Positions 42,380 to 51,585 are shown, numbered from the stretch's first letter. The stretch is DNA of 64,000 nucleotides from Rhodovulum marinum (GCF_004343075.1 NZ_SLXP01000002.1:248001-312000); one strand, 5' to 3'. Notes: generated by a model from the sequence alone, not told the origin. Translations and numbers: made by a program.

Positions 42380-42970
42380 CTAGCCGCCGCAATAGGGCTG
42401 GGCGCGGGTCCAGGCGGCGATTTCCTCGCGCTTGGCGGCCACCGTCATCGGTCCCCAGTCGGCGGCCACGCCGCCGCCGCCCGCCGCCACCACGCCGTCG
42501 CGCGGCACCGTGGCCGCGGCGATGCGGATCGCGCATTTCAGGTTGGCCGCGCCATTCGTCAACTCGGCCGCGCTGGTCGCCGCGCAGCCGTGATACCGCG
42601 CGGTCGCGGGCGAGATCTGCATCAACCCGATATACCGTCCGCCGCCGCCCACCGCCTTGGGATTCCAGGTGCTTTCATGCTTGGCCAGCGCCGAGAACAA
42701 CCCCGCCCAAAAGGCCCGGCGCTGCGCGGGGCCGGCCTTTGGATAGGCCGGGCACCAGCGCCCGATATCGGACGGCACCGTCTCGGCCAGCGCCGCGCCA
42801 TAATCCGACAGCGCGCTCAGGCTGGCCCGGGTCCAGGTGCTTGCTTCCGGGCGGTGATCCCAGCGCATCGTCGGCAATCCGGCGGTGTCGAAGGCGGCCC
42901 GTTGGGGCGCCTCGGCGCTTCCGCAGGACACGGGCAGGATCAGGCAGGCAGCAAGCAGAAGGCGGCGCAT
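42380..42970 (-). CDS. Lytic transglycosylase (SLT domain) exported protein
   Basis: A 196-residue exported protein: signal MRRLLLAACLILPVSC with a possible lipobox at PVSC, then a goose-type lysozyme/SLT domain. The catalytic glutamate is in LAKHESTWNPKAVGGGGRYI, followed by GLMQISPATARYHGCAATS. Family members cleave the glycan strands of peptidoglycan with formation of 1,6-anhydromuramic acid. The start at 42970 places the hydrophobic signal directly after MRR. The 321 nt between it and gatB contain no gene that I can support. Confidence 0.82.
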   Translation of the reverse strand: MRRLLLAACLILPVSCGSAEAPQRAAFDTAGLPTMRWDHRPEASTWTRASLSALSDYGAALAETVPSDIGRWCPAYPKAGPAQRRAFWAGLFSALAKHESTWNPKAVGGGGRYIGLMQISPATARYHGCAATSAAELTNGAANLKCAIRIAAATVPRDGVVAAGGGGVAADWGPMTVAAKREEIAAWTRAQPYCGG

Positions 42971-43291
42971 TCCGGGGATCCGTGGCGACACCGGGTCGCG
43001 CCCGGCAGCGCCTTATCGCCGACTCATGTGGCTCCGGGCAACCCCCGGCCCGGCACGGTGGCAAAGCTCCGCTCAAGCGGCGCGGCGCCGGGGCCCGCCT
43101 CGCTGCATCTCTTCGGCGATCTTGGCGACGAAAGCGGGCCGATGGCCATGCCGGCGTCTTGCGCCCAAGCACCATCTCCGCCCCGATCCGCCCCCACGGG
43201 CCGCGGCAGTTCGCGTGAACCGCGCGCGAGTCTTGCCCCGCCCCCGCGCCTCGCCTAGAACGCGGCCCATCCCCGCCAAGGAGTGTGCGCC

Positions 43292-44800
43292 ATGCTCGAC
43301 CTGACTTACGAAGCCCCGAAACCCAAGGTGATCTCCGGCGCCAAGGCCGATTGGGAACTGGTGATCGGGCTGGAAGTGCACGCCCAGGTGTCGTCCCGGG
43401 CCAAGCTGTTTTCCGGCGCCTCGACCGCCTTCGGCGCCGAACCCAATTCCAACGTGGCCTTCGTCGATGCCGCGATGCCCGGCATGCTGCCCGTGATCAA
43501 CGAGTTCTGCGTGGCCCAGGCCGTGCGCACCGGGCTGGGGCTCAAGGCCGCGATCAACCTGGTCTCGGCCTTCGACCGCAAGAACTATTTCTACCCCGAC
43601 CTGCCGCAGGGCTACCAGATTTCCCAGCTTTATCATCCGATTGTCGGCGAGGGCGAGGTGCTGGTCGACATGGGCCCGGGCGTGGCCCGCCTGGTGCGCA
43701 TCGAACGGATTCACCTCGAACAGGACGCGGGCAAGTCGATCCACGACATGGACCCGCACATGTCCTTCGTCGACCTCAACCGCACCGGCGTCGCGCTGAT
43801 GGAAATCGTCAGCCGCCCGGATCTGCGCGGCCCCGAGGAGGCGGCGGCCTATGTCGGCAAGCTGCGCCAGATCATGCGCTATCTCGGCACCTGCGACGGC
43901 AACATGCAGAACGGCAACCTGCGGGCCGATGTGAACGTGTCGATCTGCGAACCCGGCGCGTACGAGAAATACCGCGAGACCGGCGACCATTCGGTGCTGG
44001 GAACACGCTGTGAAATCAAGAACATGAACTCGATGCGCTTCATCCAGCAAGCGATCGAGTACGAAGCCCGCCGCCAGATCGCCATCGTCGAGGATGGCGG
44101 AAGCGTCGTGCAGGAAACCCGGCTGTATGACCCCGACAAGGGCGAGACGCGGTCGATGCGGTCGAAGGAAGAGGCGCATGATTACCGCTATTTCCCCTGC
44201 CCCGACCTGTTGCCGCTGGAGATCGAACAGGGCTGGGTGGATGACATTGCGGCCAGCCTGCCGGAACTGCCCGATGAGAAAAAGGCCCGCTTCGTCAAGG
44301 ACTTCGGCCTGACCGAATACGACGCGAGCGTGCTGACGGCGGACGTTGAGCTGGCCGATTACTTCGAGAAATCCATCGGAAAAGGCGACGGGAAACAGAC
44401 CGCCAACTGGGTCATCAACGAGGTGCTGGGGCGGGCGAACAAGGCCGAGGTGGCGGTGACGGAAATCGCCGCACCCGAGGTTAACGCGGCCATCCTGGCC
44501 CTTGTGGCGTCGAACGAAATCTCTACGAAGATCGCCAAGGAAGTCCTTGAAATCCATATCGAAACCGGGCGCGATCCGGTAGAGATCGTGGACACCGAGG
44601 GGATGAAACAGGTCACCGATACCGGCGCCATCGAGAAGGTGGTCGACGAGATCATCGCCGCCAACCCCGAACAGGTGGAAAAAGCCAAGCAGAATCCGAA
44701 GCTTGCGGGCTGGTTCGTGGGCCAGGTGATGAAGGCCACGGGCGGCAAGGCCAACCCGCAGGCGGTCAACGAGATCGTCGCGAAGAAGCTGGGCGGTTAA
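43292..44800 (+). CDS. gatB: Aspartyl/glutamyl-tRNA amidotransferase subunit B
   Basis: A 502-residue GatB, part of the GatCAB complex that converts Glu-tRNA(Gln) and Asp-tRNA(Asn) to the amidated forms. The N-terminal [20 protein letters not shown], the motif [19 protein letters not shown] and [20 protein letters not shown] are conserved, and the C-terminal YqeY-like tail ends in [10 protein letters not shown]. The ATG at 43292 follows AAGGAG; a GTG three codons earlier is less likely. gatA and gatC are elsewhere. Confidence 0.95.
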   Translation: MLDLTYEAPKPKVISGAKADWELVIGLEVHAQVSSRAKLFSGASTAFGAEPNSNVAFVDAAMPGMLPVINEFCVAQAVRTGLGLKAAINLVSAFDRKNYFYPDLPQGYQISQLYHPIVGEGEVLVDMGPGVARLVRIERIHLEQDAGKSIHDMDPHMSFVDLNRTGVALMEIVSRPDLRGPEEAAAYVGKLRQIMRYLGTCDGNMQNGNLRADVNVSICEPGAYEKYRETGDHSVLGTRCEIKNMNSMRFIQQAIEYEARRQIAIVEDGGSVVQETRLYDPDKGETRSMRSKEEAHDYRYFPCPDLLPLEIEQGWVDDIAASLPELPDEKKARFVKDFGLTEYDASVLTADVELADYFEKSIGKGDGKQTANWVINEVLGRANKAEVAVTEIAAPEVNAAILALVASNEISTKIAKEVLEIHIETGRDPVEIVDTEGMKQVTDTGAIEKVVDEIIAANPEQVEKAKQNPKLAGWFVGQVMKATGGKANPQAVNEIVAKKLGG

Positions 44801-44820
44801 CCCTTTTCACGGCGGCGTGA

Positions 44821-44864
44821 GCATATGAATTCCATATGAATCGCATATGAATCCCATATGAGCT
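44821..44864. repeat. Four tandem 11-bp repeats containing CATATG
   Basis: Four consecutive 11-bp units, consensus (G/C)CATATGAATC, each carrying the palindrome CATATG. They start at 44821, 44832, 44843 and 44854, so the palindromes fall on the same helical face. A T-rich run (CTTTTTCGG) follows. They lie between gatB and the TPR gene, about 80 nt upstream of the latter's start, and are AT-rich in a GC-rich genome. A regulator-binding array or a promoter-modulating repeat is likely. Confidence 0.8.
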
Positions 44865-44943
44865 TTTTCGGACTCTCCGCCGCCGGTTGATCGGCCGCCC
44901 GCCGGCCTGTAACCCTTGATCGCGGGGTGCAGGGTGCGAGGCG

Positions 44944-46965
44944 ATGCTGGGCAAATCCGGGGATTACGCGAAGACCGGCAAACTGATCGTGACCGTCGCG
45001 GCGGTGGCGGTCGACCCCACGGGGCTGGCCGCGGCGGGGGCCGGGCTGGATGCCTACCTGCACCACCACGACCGGCTGGCGGGCCGGACCCCGGACCTTG
45101 CCAAACTCAGCGCCGAGACTGGCCGGAAACTGACCACCGCGCTGAAGGACAAACGCTTCGACAAGCCGGACGGCGCGCGGATACTCCTGCCGCAGATGCT
45201 GGACTGCGCCCTGCCCCGCGGCGACGATTTCGTGGCGCACGGGCTGGACCATGACGCGATCCTCGACTCCCTCGTGGCGCGGCTGACCGACCCCGAGCAC
45301 ACCCGCCCCGAGATGATCGCGGCCTTTCGCGACCTCTACGGCCCCCTGCTGGCCGAGATCTGCAACGACCCGCGGTTGAAACAGGCCCTCGACCCGGCGC
45401 TGGTGCGGGACCGGGTGCAGCGGGAAAAGCGGATCGAGACCAAGGTCGACAATCTCGACGGACGGCTGGCCAACCTCGAAGCGCAATCGCGCGACATGCT
45501 GGAGGCCATCGCCCTGCGCTTTGGCGAAACCGCGCCCGAGGACATGGCGCTGGCCGATCTCAAGGCCTTTCTGGTCGAAAAGGCCAAGGACTACCGCGCG
45601 CTGAAGGCCGAGGTGGAGGCTATCGACGACGGGCTGAAGCGGCTGTCGAACCTGAAAGCCGCCGCCAAGGGCGCCATCGAGGCGGGCGATCTGGACGAGG
45701 TGGAAAACCTCTTGTCGCGCGTGCAGGAGGTCGAACTGGAAGAGGCCGCCAAAACCGCCGAACTGCGCGCCGGGAACGCCCTGCTGCGCGGGCGGGTGGA
45801 ACAAGCCTTCACGGTTCTCTCTGCCGCCGCCGACAGCTTTCGCGCAGTCGACCCGCTGGAACCGGCGCGGCGGCGGCTGTTGGGCTATCAAGACATGCTC
45901 TACGCGCATGGGCTGCGCTTCGGCGGGCCGGGTCTGGCCCTGTCCGCCGACCTGGCGCGCCCCGCGCTGACCGACCCGTTGCGTGAGAAAGACCCGGACC
46001 TTTGGGCGGGCGGCCATGTCAACCTCGCCATCGCGCTCCAGACCCAGGGCGAACGCACCGCCGGGCCGGAGGGCGCGGGCCTGCTGGACGAGGCCGTCGC
46101 CGCCCATCGCGCCGCGCTGCGCGTCGTCACCGAGGAGGCGCACCCGGTGGACTGGGCCAGGACGATGCAGAACCTCGCCATCGCGCTCCAGACCCAGGGC
46201 GAACGCACCGCCGGGCCGGAGGGCGCGGGCCTGCTGGACGAGGCCGTCGCCGCCTATCGCGACGCGCTGCGCGTCGTCACCGAGGAGGCGCACCCGGTGG
46301 ACTGGGCCAGGACGATGCAGAACCTCGCGGGCGCGCTCCAGACCCAGGGCGCGCGCACCGCCGGGCCGGAGGGCGCGGGCCTGCTGGCCGAGGCCGTCGA
46401 AGCCTATCGCGCCGCGCTGCGCGTGTTCACCGAGGACGCGCACCCGGTGCACTGGGCCACGACGATGCAGAACCTCGCCATCGCGCTCCAGACCCAGGGC
46501 GCGCGCACCGCCGGACCGGAGGGCGCGGGCCTGCTGGCCGAGGCCGTCGCCGCCTATCGCGCCGCGCTGCGCGTGGTCACCGAGGAGGCGCACCCGGTGG
46601 ACTGGGCCATGACGATGCAGAACCTCGCCATCGCGCTCCAGACCCAGGGCCGCCGCACCGCCGGGCCGGAAGGTGCGGGCCTGCTGGCCGAGGCCGTCGC
46701 GGCCTATCGCGCCGCGCTGCGCGTCCGCACCGAGGACGACCACCCGGTGGACTGGGCCACGACGCAGGAGAACATGGCGCTGGCGGAAGAGGCGATGGCG
46801 GCGCATGACGCCACCGACGAGCCGCGCCCGCATCTGGAGGCGGCGCTGGGCCATGTGGAGGCGGCGCTGCGGGTCTTCGATCCCGAGCATACGAGCCACG
46901 AGCACGATCAATGCACCCGGCTCCGCGACCGCATCGCCGCCAAACTCGCCGCGCTGGACGGCTGA
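44944..46965 (+). CDS. Large TPR-repeat protein with uncharacterised N-terminal half
   Basis: A 673-residue protein. Residues 1-40 include a hydrophobic stretch (KLIVTVAAVAVDPTGLAAAG); residues 60-350 are helical and charged, with coiled-coil character around 160-290 (ETKVDNLDGRLANLEAQSRD). Residues 360-609 are five consecutive 50-residue TPR units (NLAIALQTQGERTAGPEGAG; then LRVVTEEAHPVDWARTMQ) followed by a capping segment. TPRs of this long type occur in proteins with CHAT, TIR or NTPase signalling domains, but I recognise no such catalytic motif here. The repeats are nearly identical in DNA. Function is unknown. Confidence 0.8.
   Translation: MLGKSGDYAKTGKLIVTVAAVAVDPTGLAAAGAGLDAYLHHHDRLAGRTPDLAKLSAETGRKLTTALKDKRFDKPDGARILLPQMLDCALPRGDDFVAHGLDHDAILDSLVARLTDPEHTRPEMIAAFRDLYGPLLAEICNDPRLKQALDPALVRDRVQREKRIETKVDNLDGRLANLEAQSRDMLEAIALRFGETAPEDMALADLKAFLVEKAKDYRALKAEVEAIDDGLKRLSNLKAAAKGAIEAGDLDEVENLLSRVQEVELEEAAKTAELRAGNALLRGRVEQAFTVLSAAADSFRAVDPLEPARRRLLGYQDMLYAHGLRFGGPGLALSADLARPALTDPLREKDPDLWAGGHVNLAIALQTQGERTAGPEGAGLLDEAVAAHRAALRVVTEEAHPVDWARTMQNLAIALQTQGERTAGPEGAGLLDEAVAAYRDALRVVTEEAHPVDWARTMQNLAGALQTQGARTAGPEGAGLLAEAVEAYRAALRVFTEDAHPVHWATTMQNLAIALQTQGARTAGPEGAGLLAEAVAAYRAALRVVTEEAHPVDWAMTMQNLAIALQTQGRRTAGPEGAGLLAEAVAAYRAALRVRTEDDHPVDWATTQENMALAEEAMAAHDATDEPRPHLEAALGHVEAALRVFDPEHTSHEHDQCTRLRDRIAAKLAALDG
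46021..46770 (+). repeat. Five tandem 150-bp repeats inside the TPR gene
   Basis: Units begin at 46021, 46171, 46321, 46471 and 46621, each opening AACCTCGCC or AACCTCGCG. They keep frame (50 codons each) and differ at few positions, which indicates recent duplication or ongoing homogenisation. Copy number could vary between strains. Confidence 0.9.
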
Positions 46966-47036
46966 CCCCGCGGGGGCGTGGCCTTTCGGCCCGAATCGGC
47001 TAGATCGAACCGGACAGGTCCAGCGGGGTCTTTGAC

Positions 47037-47435
47037 ATGGCTTACGAGTACAGGGTTCTGCCCGCGCCCGAACGCGGCGCGAAGGCGAAGGGGGCGAAGG
47101 GGACGGCCGAGCGGTTCGCCGCGGCGCTGACCGAGGCGTTGAACGCGATGGCCGCGGAGGGCTGGGACTACGTGCGCGCCGAAAGCCTGCCTTGCGTGGA
47201 GCGCAAGGGGCTGACGAGGCGCGTCGAGGTCACGCAGAACCTGCTGGTGTTCCGCCGCGCGGTGCGCGCGCGGGGCGAGACCGGGGTGGCCGACAGCCCC
47301 GAGGCGATCGCGGCGGCGGCCGCGGCCTCGCTGGAGGCGGGGCCGGAGCCGCGTTTCGCGCCGTCGCTGGGGGCCGCCCGGCGCGAGGCCGCGCCCCGGC
47401 CCGGCCGGCCGCTGGGCCCGGCGCGCGAGGAGTAA
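47037..47435 (+). CDS. DUF4177 domain protein
   Basis: A 132-residue protein. Residues 1-80 match the DUF4177 layout: MAYEYRVLPAP, then a helix, then ALNAMAAEGWDYVRAESLPC and NLLVFRRAV. The rest is an Ala/Pro/Arg-rich tail. Function is unknown. It is convergent with the BolA gene (2-nt gap) and 71 nt downstream of the TPR gene, with which it might be co-transcribed. Confidence 0.8.
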   Translation: MAYEYRVLPAPERGAKAKGAKGTAERFAAALTEALNAMAAEGWDYVRAESLPCVERKGLTRRVEVTQNLLVFRRAVRARGETGVADSPEAIAAAAAASLEAGPEPRFAPSLGAARREAAPRPGRPLGPAREE

Positions 47436-47436
47436 C

Positions 47437-47691
47437 CTACTCGATCTTGAGCGCCAGCGCGTGGATCCGGCCCACCAGCTCGGGGCCGAGGGCGCGGTGG
47501 ACGGCGCGGTGCCGCTCGATCCGGGACATCCCGCCAAAGGCGGGGGCGGCGATGGTCACGCGGAAATGCGTCTCGCCCCCCTCGCGCCAGCCGGAATGGC
47601 CGCGGTGGCGTTCGCTGTCATCGACAACCTCCAGCCGGTCGGGGGCAAAGGCCGCCTGCAGCCGCCCGCGGATTTTCTCGGTCATGCTCAT
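47437..47691 (-). CDS. BolA family protein
   Basis: An 84-residue BolA-like protein with the family core VVDDSERHRGHSGW, FRVTIAAPAFGGMSRIERHR and a C-terminal IHALALKIE. BolA-family proteins pair with monothiol glutaredoxins in iron-sulfur cluster handling. The conserved histidine used for cluster binding is present in RHRGH and ERHR. It is divergent from the J-domain gene, a neighbourhood commonly seen in Rhodobacteraceae. Confidence 0.9.
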   Translation of the reverse strand: MSMTEKIRGRLQAAFAPDRLEVVDDSERHRGHSGWREGGETHFRVTIAAPAFGGMSRIERHRAVHRALGPELVGRIHALALKIE

Positions 47692-47767
47692 TTTTCGACG
47701 CTCGCCCCCTTCATTCCTGACGCAAAACCCCTAAACTCTCTCGTCCGAGTCGAAAAGGTGGCAGGCC

Positions 47768-48394
47768 ATGACGAAAACCGATCCCTTCGGATTCGACATC
47801 TCCGTGTCGGCGGACAAGAAAAAGCGCACCCGCGGGCGGCGGGGGATGTCGGGCGCGTTCGAGACCTCGCAGCGGGTCTGCGAACATGCCGGCTGCAACG
47901 AGCCGGGCCAGTACCGCGCGCCGAAATCGCCCGACCACCTGGACGAGTACCTGTGGTTCTGCAAGGACCATGTCCGGGAATACAACCTGAAGTGGAACTT
48001 TTTCCACGGCGTCTCGGAAGAGGAATTCGAGGCCCAGATCGACAAGGACCGGGTATGGGAGCGCGAGACCAAGCCCTTCGGCAACCGCGACGAACAGCGG
48101 GCCTGGTCGCGGCTGGGGGTGGACGACCCGCACCAGGTGCTGGGCGAGAACGCGACGCGCAACCCCGGCAAGCCGGGCGGGGCAACCCGGCGGCTGCCGC
48201 CCACCGAACGCAAGGCGCTGGAGATCCTGGGCGCCGAGGACAGCTGGTCCAAGGTGGAAATCCGCAAGCAATACAAGTCGCTGGTCAAGGATCTTCACCC
48301 CGACATGAACGGCGGCAACCGCGCCGACGAGGACCGCCTCCAAGAGGTCGTCTGGGCCTGGGACCAGATCAAGGACAGCCGCAGCTTCCGCTGA
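47768..48394 (+). CDS. J-domain co-chaperone-like protein
   Basis: A 208-residue protein with a C-terminal J domain (about 150-205): RKALEILGAEDSWSKVEIRK, then the HPD motif in VKDLHPDMNGGNRADEDRLQ. The N-terminal half has two cysteine/histidine clusters (CEHAGCNEPGQYRAP; FCKDHVREYN) that could bind zinc. It would stimulate a DnaK/HSP70 ATPase for a specific client; cobS, cobT and BolA neighbours hint at metal or cofactor maturation, but that is inference. Family members next to bolA are conserved in Rhodobacterales. Confidence 0.87.
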   Translation: MTKTDPFGFDISVSADKKKRTRGRRGMSGAFETSQRVCEHAGCNEPGQYRAPKSPDHLDEYLWFCKDHVREYNLKWNFFHGVSEEEFEAQIDKDRVWERETKPFGNRDEQRAWSRLGVDDPHQVLGENATRNPGKPGGATRRLPPTERKALEILGAEDSWSKVEIRKQYKSLVKDLHPDMNGGNRADEDRLQEVVWAWDQIKDSRSFR

Positions 48395-48498
48395 ACGCGC
48401 CGCCGCGCCGGTCCCGCCACCCACGGGACATGGCGCGGAACCGCGCGCGCCGGCCCGCGGTCTCGCCCCGCGCTCGCACTCTTTCGCCGACGCAAAAG

Positions 48499-48555
48499 GG
48501 CCGGGGGCGTCAGCCCCCGGCCCCCGGTCGCCTTGGCGCAGCCAAGGCGAAACCC
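48499..48555 (+). repeat. Dispersed element A, copy 4
   Basis: GCCGGGGGC-GTCA-GCCCCCGGC then CGCCTTGGC-GCA-GCCAAGGCG and AAACC, directly downstream of the msrB stop and convergent with the J-domain gene. Apart from one loop base it equals copy 3. Confidence 0.78.
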
Positions 48556-48556
48556 C

Positions 48557-49027
48557 TCAGGCGCCCTCGGCCGGACGGAACACCAGGCTGACCCCGTTGA
48601 TGCAATGCCGCTTGCCCGTCGGCGGCGGGCCGTCGTCGAAGATGTGGCCCAGGTGGCTGCCGCAGCGCCGGCAATGCACCTCGGTGCGCAGCATCAACAG
48701 CTTGCGGTCGGCCCGGGTGCCCACCGCCCCCGGACGCGCCTGCCAGAAGCTGGGCCAGCCGGTGCCGCTGTCGAACTTGGTGGCCGCATCGTACAGTGCC
48801 AGGTCGCAACCCCGGCAATGGAACACGCCCGCCCGCTTCTCGTCGTTCAGCGGGCTGCTAAAGGCGCGCTCGGTGCCCTCGCGGCGCATCACCCGGTATT
48901 CCAGGTCGGTCAGCATCGCCTTCCACTCCGCCTCGCTCCGGGTCACCTCGAAGCTTTCGGCCGCGCGCGCCCTCGGCGCGGCCAGGGCCAGCGCGGCGGC
49001 CCCGGTCAGGAAACTGCGTCGGATCAT
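48557..49027 (-). CDS. msrB: Peptide-methionine (R)-S-oxide reductase with Tat signal
   Basis: A 156-residue MsrB. The N-terminus MIRRSFLTGAAALALAAPRA is a twin-arginine signal, so the enzyme is exported folded to the periplasm, where it repairs oxidised methionines. Four zinc cysteines are present (CRGCD and CRRCG), along with GTGWPSFW and the catalytic cysteine in RHCINGVSLVF. AAGGAGG precedes the ATG. The tat operon in this window supplies the route. Confidence 0.93.
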   Translation of the reverse strand: MIRRSFLTGAAALALAAPRARAAESFEVTRSEAEWKAMLTDLEYRVMRREGTERAFSSPLNDEKRAGVFHCRGCDLALYDAATKFDSGTGWPSFWQARPGAVGTRADRKLLMLRTEVHCRRCGSHLGHIFDDGPPPTGKRHCINGVSLVFRPAEGA

Positions 49028-49124
49028 GATGTCCTCCTTTGCGCCACCCTAGGAAACCCGGCCCGCCCCGGCACCTCACAATCGCGCGCGCAGCACGGCG
49101 GAAACGGAACGCCACGCCCACGGG

Positions 49125-49178
49125 GCCGGGGGCGCCAGCCCCCGGCCCCGATCGCCTTGGCAAAGCCAAGGCGAAACC
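49125..49178 (+). repeat. Dispersed element A, copy 5
   Basis: GCCGGGGGC-GCCA-GCCCCCGGC then CGCCTTGGC-AAA-GCCAAGGCG and AAACC. It lies in the 679-nt gene-free stretch between msrB and cobS. Confidence 0.78.
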
Positions 49179-49270
49179 ACACCCGCCCGGCCCGCACGTC
49201 ATTCGCCCCGCGCCCCGGCCCGAACCCCGCCCTTGCCCTCGACCGCCCCTGCCCCGCGCACGACCTGCCG

Positions 49271-49325
49271 GCCGGGGGCGTCAGCCCCCGGCCGCCGGTC
49301 GCCTTGGCAAAGCCAAGGCGAAACC
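49271..49325 (+). repeat. Dispersed element A, copy 6
   Basis: GCCGGGGGC-GTCA-GCCCCCGGC then CGCCTTGGC-AAA-GCCAAGGCG and AAACC. It is only about 92 nt from copy 5 and in the same orientation, making a tandem pair. Confidence 0.78.
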
Positions 49326-49409
49326 GGCACCGAAACACCCGCGTGCCGGGCAGATGATCGGACAGGGACCAGGAACAGGGGGCAAGACTCGCGAGGGAGG
49401 GGCTGCCGG

Positions 49410-49560
49410 GCAACAACGCCCCGCCCACCGCCAGCGGCGGGCGGGGCCCGCAGATACGTCCCGGATCCGGGCGCATTTGCGGGTATCGCCGGTCGAAACT
49501 CGTACAGAAAGGAACTCGCCTGGGGCGACACGTGTCTTGCCTGCGCCGCGCGGGGCCAAG
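49410..49560 (+). other. Structured leader-like region upstream of cobS
   Basis: Several strong stems follow one another in the gene-free stretch 49028-49706: a GCCCCGCC/GGCGGGGC-type hairpin (about 49418-49447), CCCGCA...TGCGGG (49447-49483) enclosing the palindrome CCCGGATCCGGG (49460-49471), and a GCGCGGGGCC/GGCCCGCGC hairpin near 49540. I looked for cobalamin riboswitch features (B12 box, GCCACTG) and did not find them. Confidence 0.3.
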
Positions 49561-49706
49561 GCCCGCGCAGGACGCCTGACCCGGAAATTCCCCCAGAAAG
49601 GTTGAAAAAACGTTGCCGCCGCCGGGGCGCACGGCCGCATCGGGCCCGGGCGCCCCCTTCCCCTTGCACGCCCGGACGATATGTTCCAAGACGGCGCAAG
49701 GCAGCG

Positions 49707-50693
49707 ATGGACGGACCGAGCATGAGCAGCGTAGTCAAACCGACCGAGGACATCTCGGTGCGCGATGTCTTTGGAATCGACACCGACATGGTGGTCAGGG
49801 GCTTCGAGGACCGCACCGACCGGGTGCCCGATCTGGACAGCACCTACAAGTTCGACCCCGACACGACGCTGGCGATCCTGGCCGGGTTCTCGCACAACCG
49901 CCGGGTGATGATCCAGGGCTATCACGGCACCGGGAAATCCACCCATATCGAACAGGTGGCCGCGCGGCTGAACTGGCCCTGCGTGCGGGTGAACCTCGAT
50001 TCGCACATCTCGCGCATCGACCTGATCGGCAAGGACGCGATCAAGCTCAAGGACGGCAAGCAGGTCACCGAGTTCCAGGAAGGCATCCTGCCCTGGGCGC
50101 TGCGCCACGCCTGCGCCATCGTGTTCGACGAATACGACGCCGGCCGGGCCGACGTGATGTTCGTGATCCAGCGGGTGCTGGAGGTGGACGGCAAGCTGAC
50201 GCTTCTGGACCAGAACGAGGTGATCACGCCGCACCCCTATTTCCGGCTGTTCGCCACCGCGAACACCGTGGGGCTGGGCGACACCACGGGGCTGTATCAC
50301 GGCACCCAGCAGATCAACCAGGGCCAGATGGACCGCTGGTCGCTGGTGGCCACGCTGAACTACCTGTCCCACGACGCGGAAACCGCGATCGTCCTGGCCA
50401 AGTGCCCGCATTACAACACCGACAAGGGCCGCAAGATAATCAGCCACATGGTCACCGTGGCCGACCTGACGCGCACCGCCTTCATGAATGGCGACCTGTC
50501 CACGGTGATGAGCCCCCGGACGGTGATCGCCTGGGCGCAGAACGCCGAGATCTTCCGCAACGTGGGCTACGCGTTCCGCCTGACCTTCCTGAACAAGTGC
50601 GACGAGCTGGAACGCTCGACCGTGGCCGAATTCTACCAGCGGCTGTTCGACGAGGAACTGCCCGAAAGCGCCGCCAGCGTGAGCCTGGGGTGA
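49707..50693 (+). CDS. cobS: Aerobic cobaltochelatase subunit CobS
   Basis: A 328-residue AAA+ ATPase of the CobNST cobaltochelatase, which inserts cobalt into hydrogenobyrinate a,c-diamide in aerobic cobalamin synthesis. Walker A is [17 protein letters not shown], Walker [17 protein letters not shown], and sensor 1 [20 protein letters not shown]. The ATG at 49707 gives [19 protein letters not shown]; an ATG five codons later is possible. Its stop overlaps the next gene (GTGA). cobN is not in the window. Confidence 0.94.
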   Translation: MDGPSMSSVVKPTEDISVRDVFGIDTDMVVRGFEDRTDRVPDLDSTYKFDPDTTLAILAGFSHNRRVMIQGYHGTGKSTHIEQVAARLNWPCVRVNLDSHISRIDLIGKDAIKLKDGKQVTEFQEGILPWALRHACAIVFDEYDAGRADVMFVIQRVLEVDGKLTLLDQNEVITPHPYFRLFATANTVGLGDTTGLYHGTQQINQGQMDRWSLVATLNYLSHDAETAIVLAKCPHYNTDKGRKIISHMVTVADLTRTAFMNGDLSTVMSPRTVIAWAQNAEIFRNVGYAFRLTFLNKCDELERSTVAEFYQRLFDEELPESAASVSLG

Positions 50694-51073
50694 TCCGGGC
50701 CGCGCTGGCGCTGGTCCCGGGCCTGGCCCCGGGGCTGACGGCGCCGGCCGCCGCGCAGCCCGACCCGGCCTTCCCCGCCCCCGATTGCGCCGCGCTGTGG
50801 ACCGCCACGGCCCGGTTCCGCGCGCGCCACGCGATCGACCCCGCACCCCCCGAACCCGCCGCGGCGATGGCCGCCGCCTTTCGCGCGGCGGCGGTGCAGA
50901 TGGGCGCCGACCCGGGCACGCTCGACGCGCGCATCGCCGCGCTGGTGCCGGTCTACCTGGTGCTGCTGCAACGTTCCATCCTCGACGGCGACCGCGCGGC
51001 GCAGGACCAGTACGAATGGCTCTCCGGCCTCTGCCGCGATCTTGCGCAGGCGCGGGGTCTGGCCGGGCACTGA
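50690..51073 (+). CDS. Small exported protein between cobS and cobT (1)
   Basis: A 127-residue unrecognised protein with a GTG start overlapping the cobS stop (GTGA). Residues 1-22 ([20 protein letters not shown]) look like a signal peptide with an AAA-Q cleavage site, and the mature part is alanine-rich and helical with two cysteines ([17 protein letters not shown]). Coupling to cobS suggests co-expression, but no cobalamin-related motif is visible. Confidence 0.65.
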   Translation: MIRAALALVPGLAPGLTAPAAAQPDPAFPAPDCAALWTATARFRARHAIDPAPPEPAAAMAAAFRAAAVQMGADPGTLDARIAALVPVYLVLLQRSILDGDRAAQDQYEWLSGLCRDLAQARGLAGH

Positions 51074-51162
51074 CCGGGCAGCCGCGGTGCCGACGCGCAG
51101 CTTTCTTACATCGTTTGTATATACAGTCTTGACCGATCCCCCGGCTGCCGTACCCTTGTGCC

Positions 51163-51585
51163 ATGGCAGCTTCGACCGAACGCATCCTCGGCGGTGCCCT
51201 GGCCGCGGCCCTTTGCGCTCCGGCCGCCCTCGCCGCCCCCTCCACCCCGGCCACGCCCTGGCAACGGGCCGAGCTGTTCGCCACCTGTTCCGGCCGCCTG
51301 GCCGCCATGGCCACCCGCCAGCACGCCGACCGCGACCCGGCCTGGAGCGAAACCGCCGAGCAGCGCGCGATGTTCGACATGATGCTGGACGCCACGCTGC
51401 CCAGCGCGATGGACCACGGCGTGCCGCAAGACGCCCCCCTGCGCTGGCGTTCCGCCGGCTGGGTCGAGATGGCGGGATTGCTGGCCGACATCTCCTATAG
51501 CGACGACCCGGGCCGCATGACCCGGGCCCGCGACGCGCTCACGGCACGGATCGGCGCGTGCACGGGGCTTTTGCTGGGCGGCTAG
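51163..51585 (+). CDS. Small exported protein between cobS and cobT (2)
   Basis: A 140-residue unrecognised protein with a signal peptide ([19 protein letters not shown]) and an alanine-rich helical mature part with two cysteines ([22 protein letters not shown]). Its size, signal and pair of cysteines resemble the preceding small gene, so the two may be distant paralogues. It is followed by a head-to-head pair of element B copies. Confidence 0.65.
   Translation: MAASTERILGGALAAALCAPAALAAPSTPATPWQRAELFATCSGRLAAMATRQHADRDPAWSETAEQRAMFDMMLDATLPSAMDHGVPQDAPLRWRSAGWVEMAGLLADISYSDDPGRMTRARDALTARIGACTGLLLGG

Noticed and set aside
42971-43291. Possible short minus-strand coding segment near 43073-43150 (frame containing FVAKIAEEMQRGG)
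   Set aside because: There is no credible start or ribosome-binding site, and the frame is not supported beyond about 25 codons.
46021-46770. Regular 150-bp repeats as a possible CRISPR array
   Set aside because: The repeats are contiguous, in frame and encode TPR units; there are no spacers and no cas genes.
49028-49706. Cobalamin riboswitch upstream of cobS
   Set aside because: Strong stems exist, but I could not find the B12 box or other conserved core positions.
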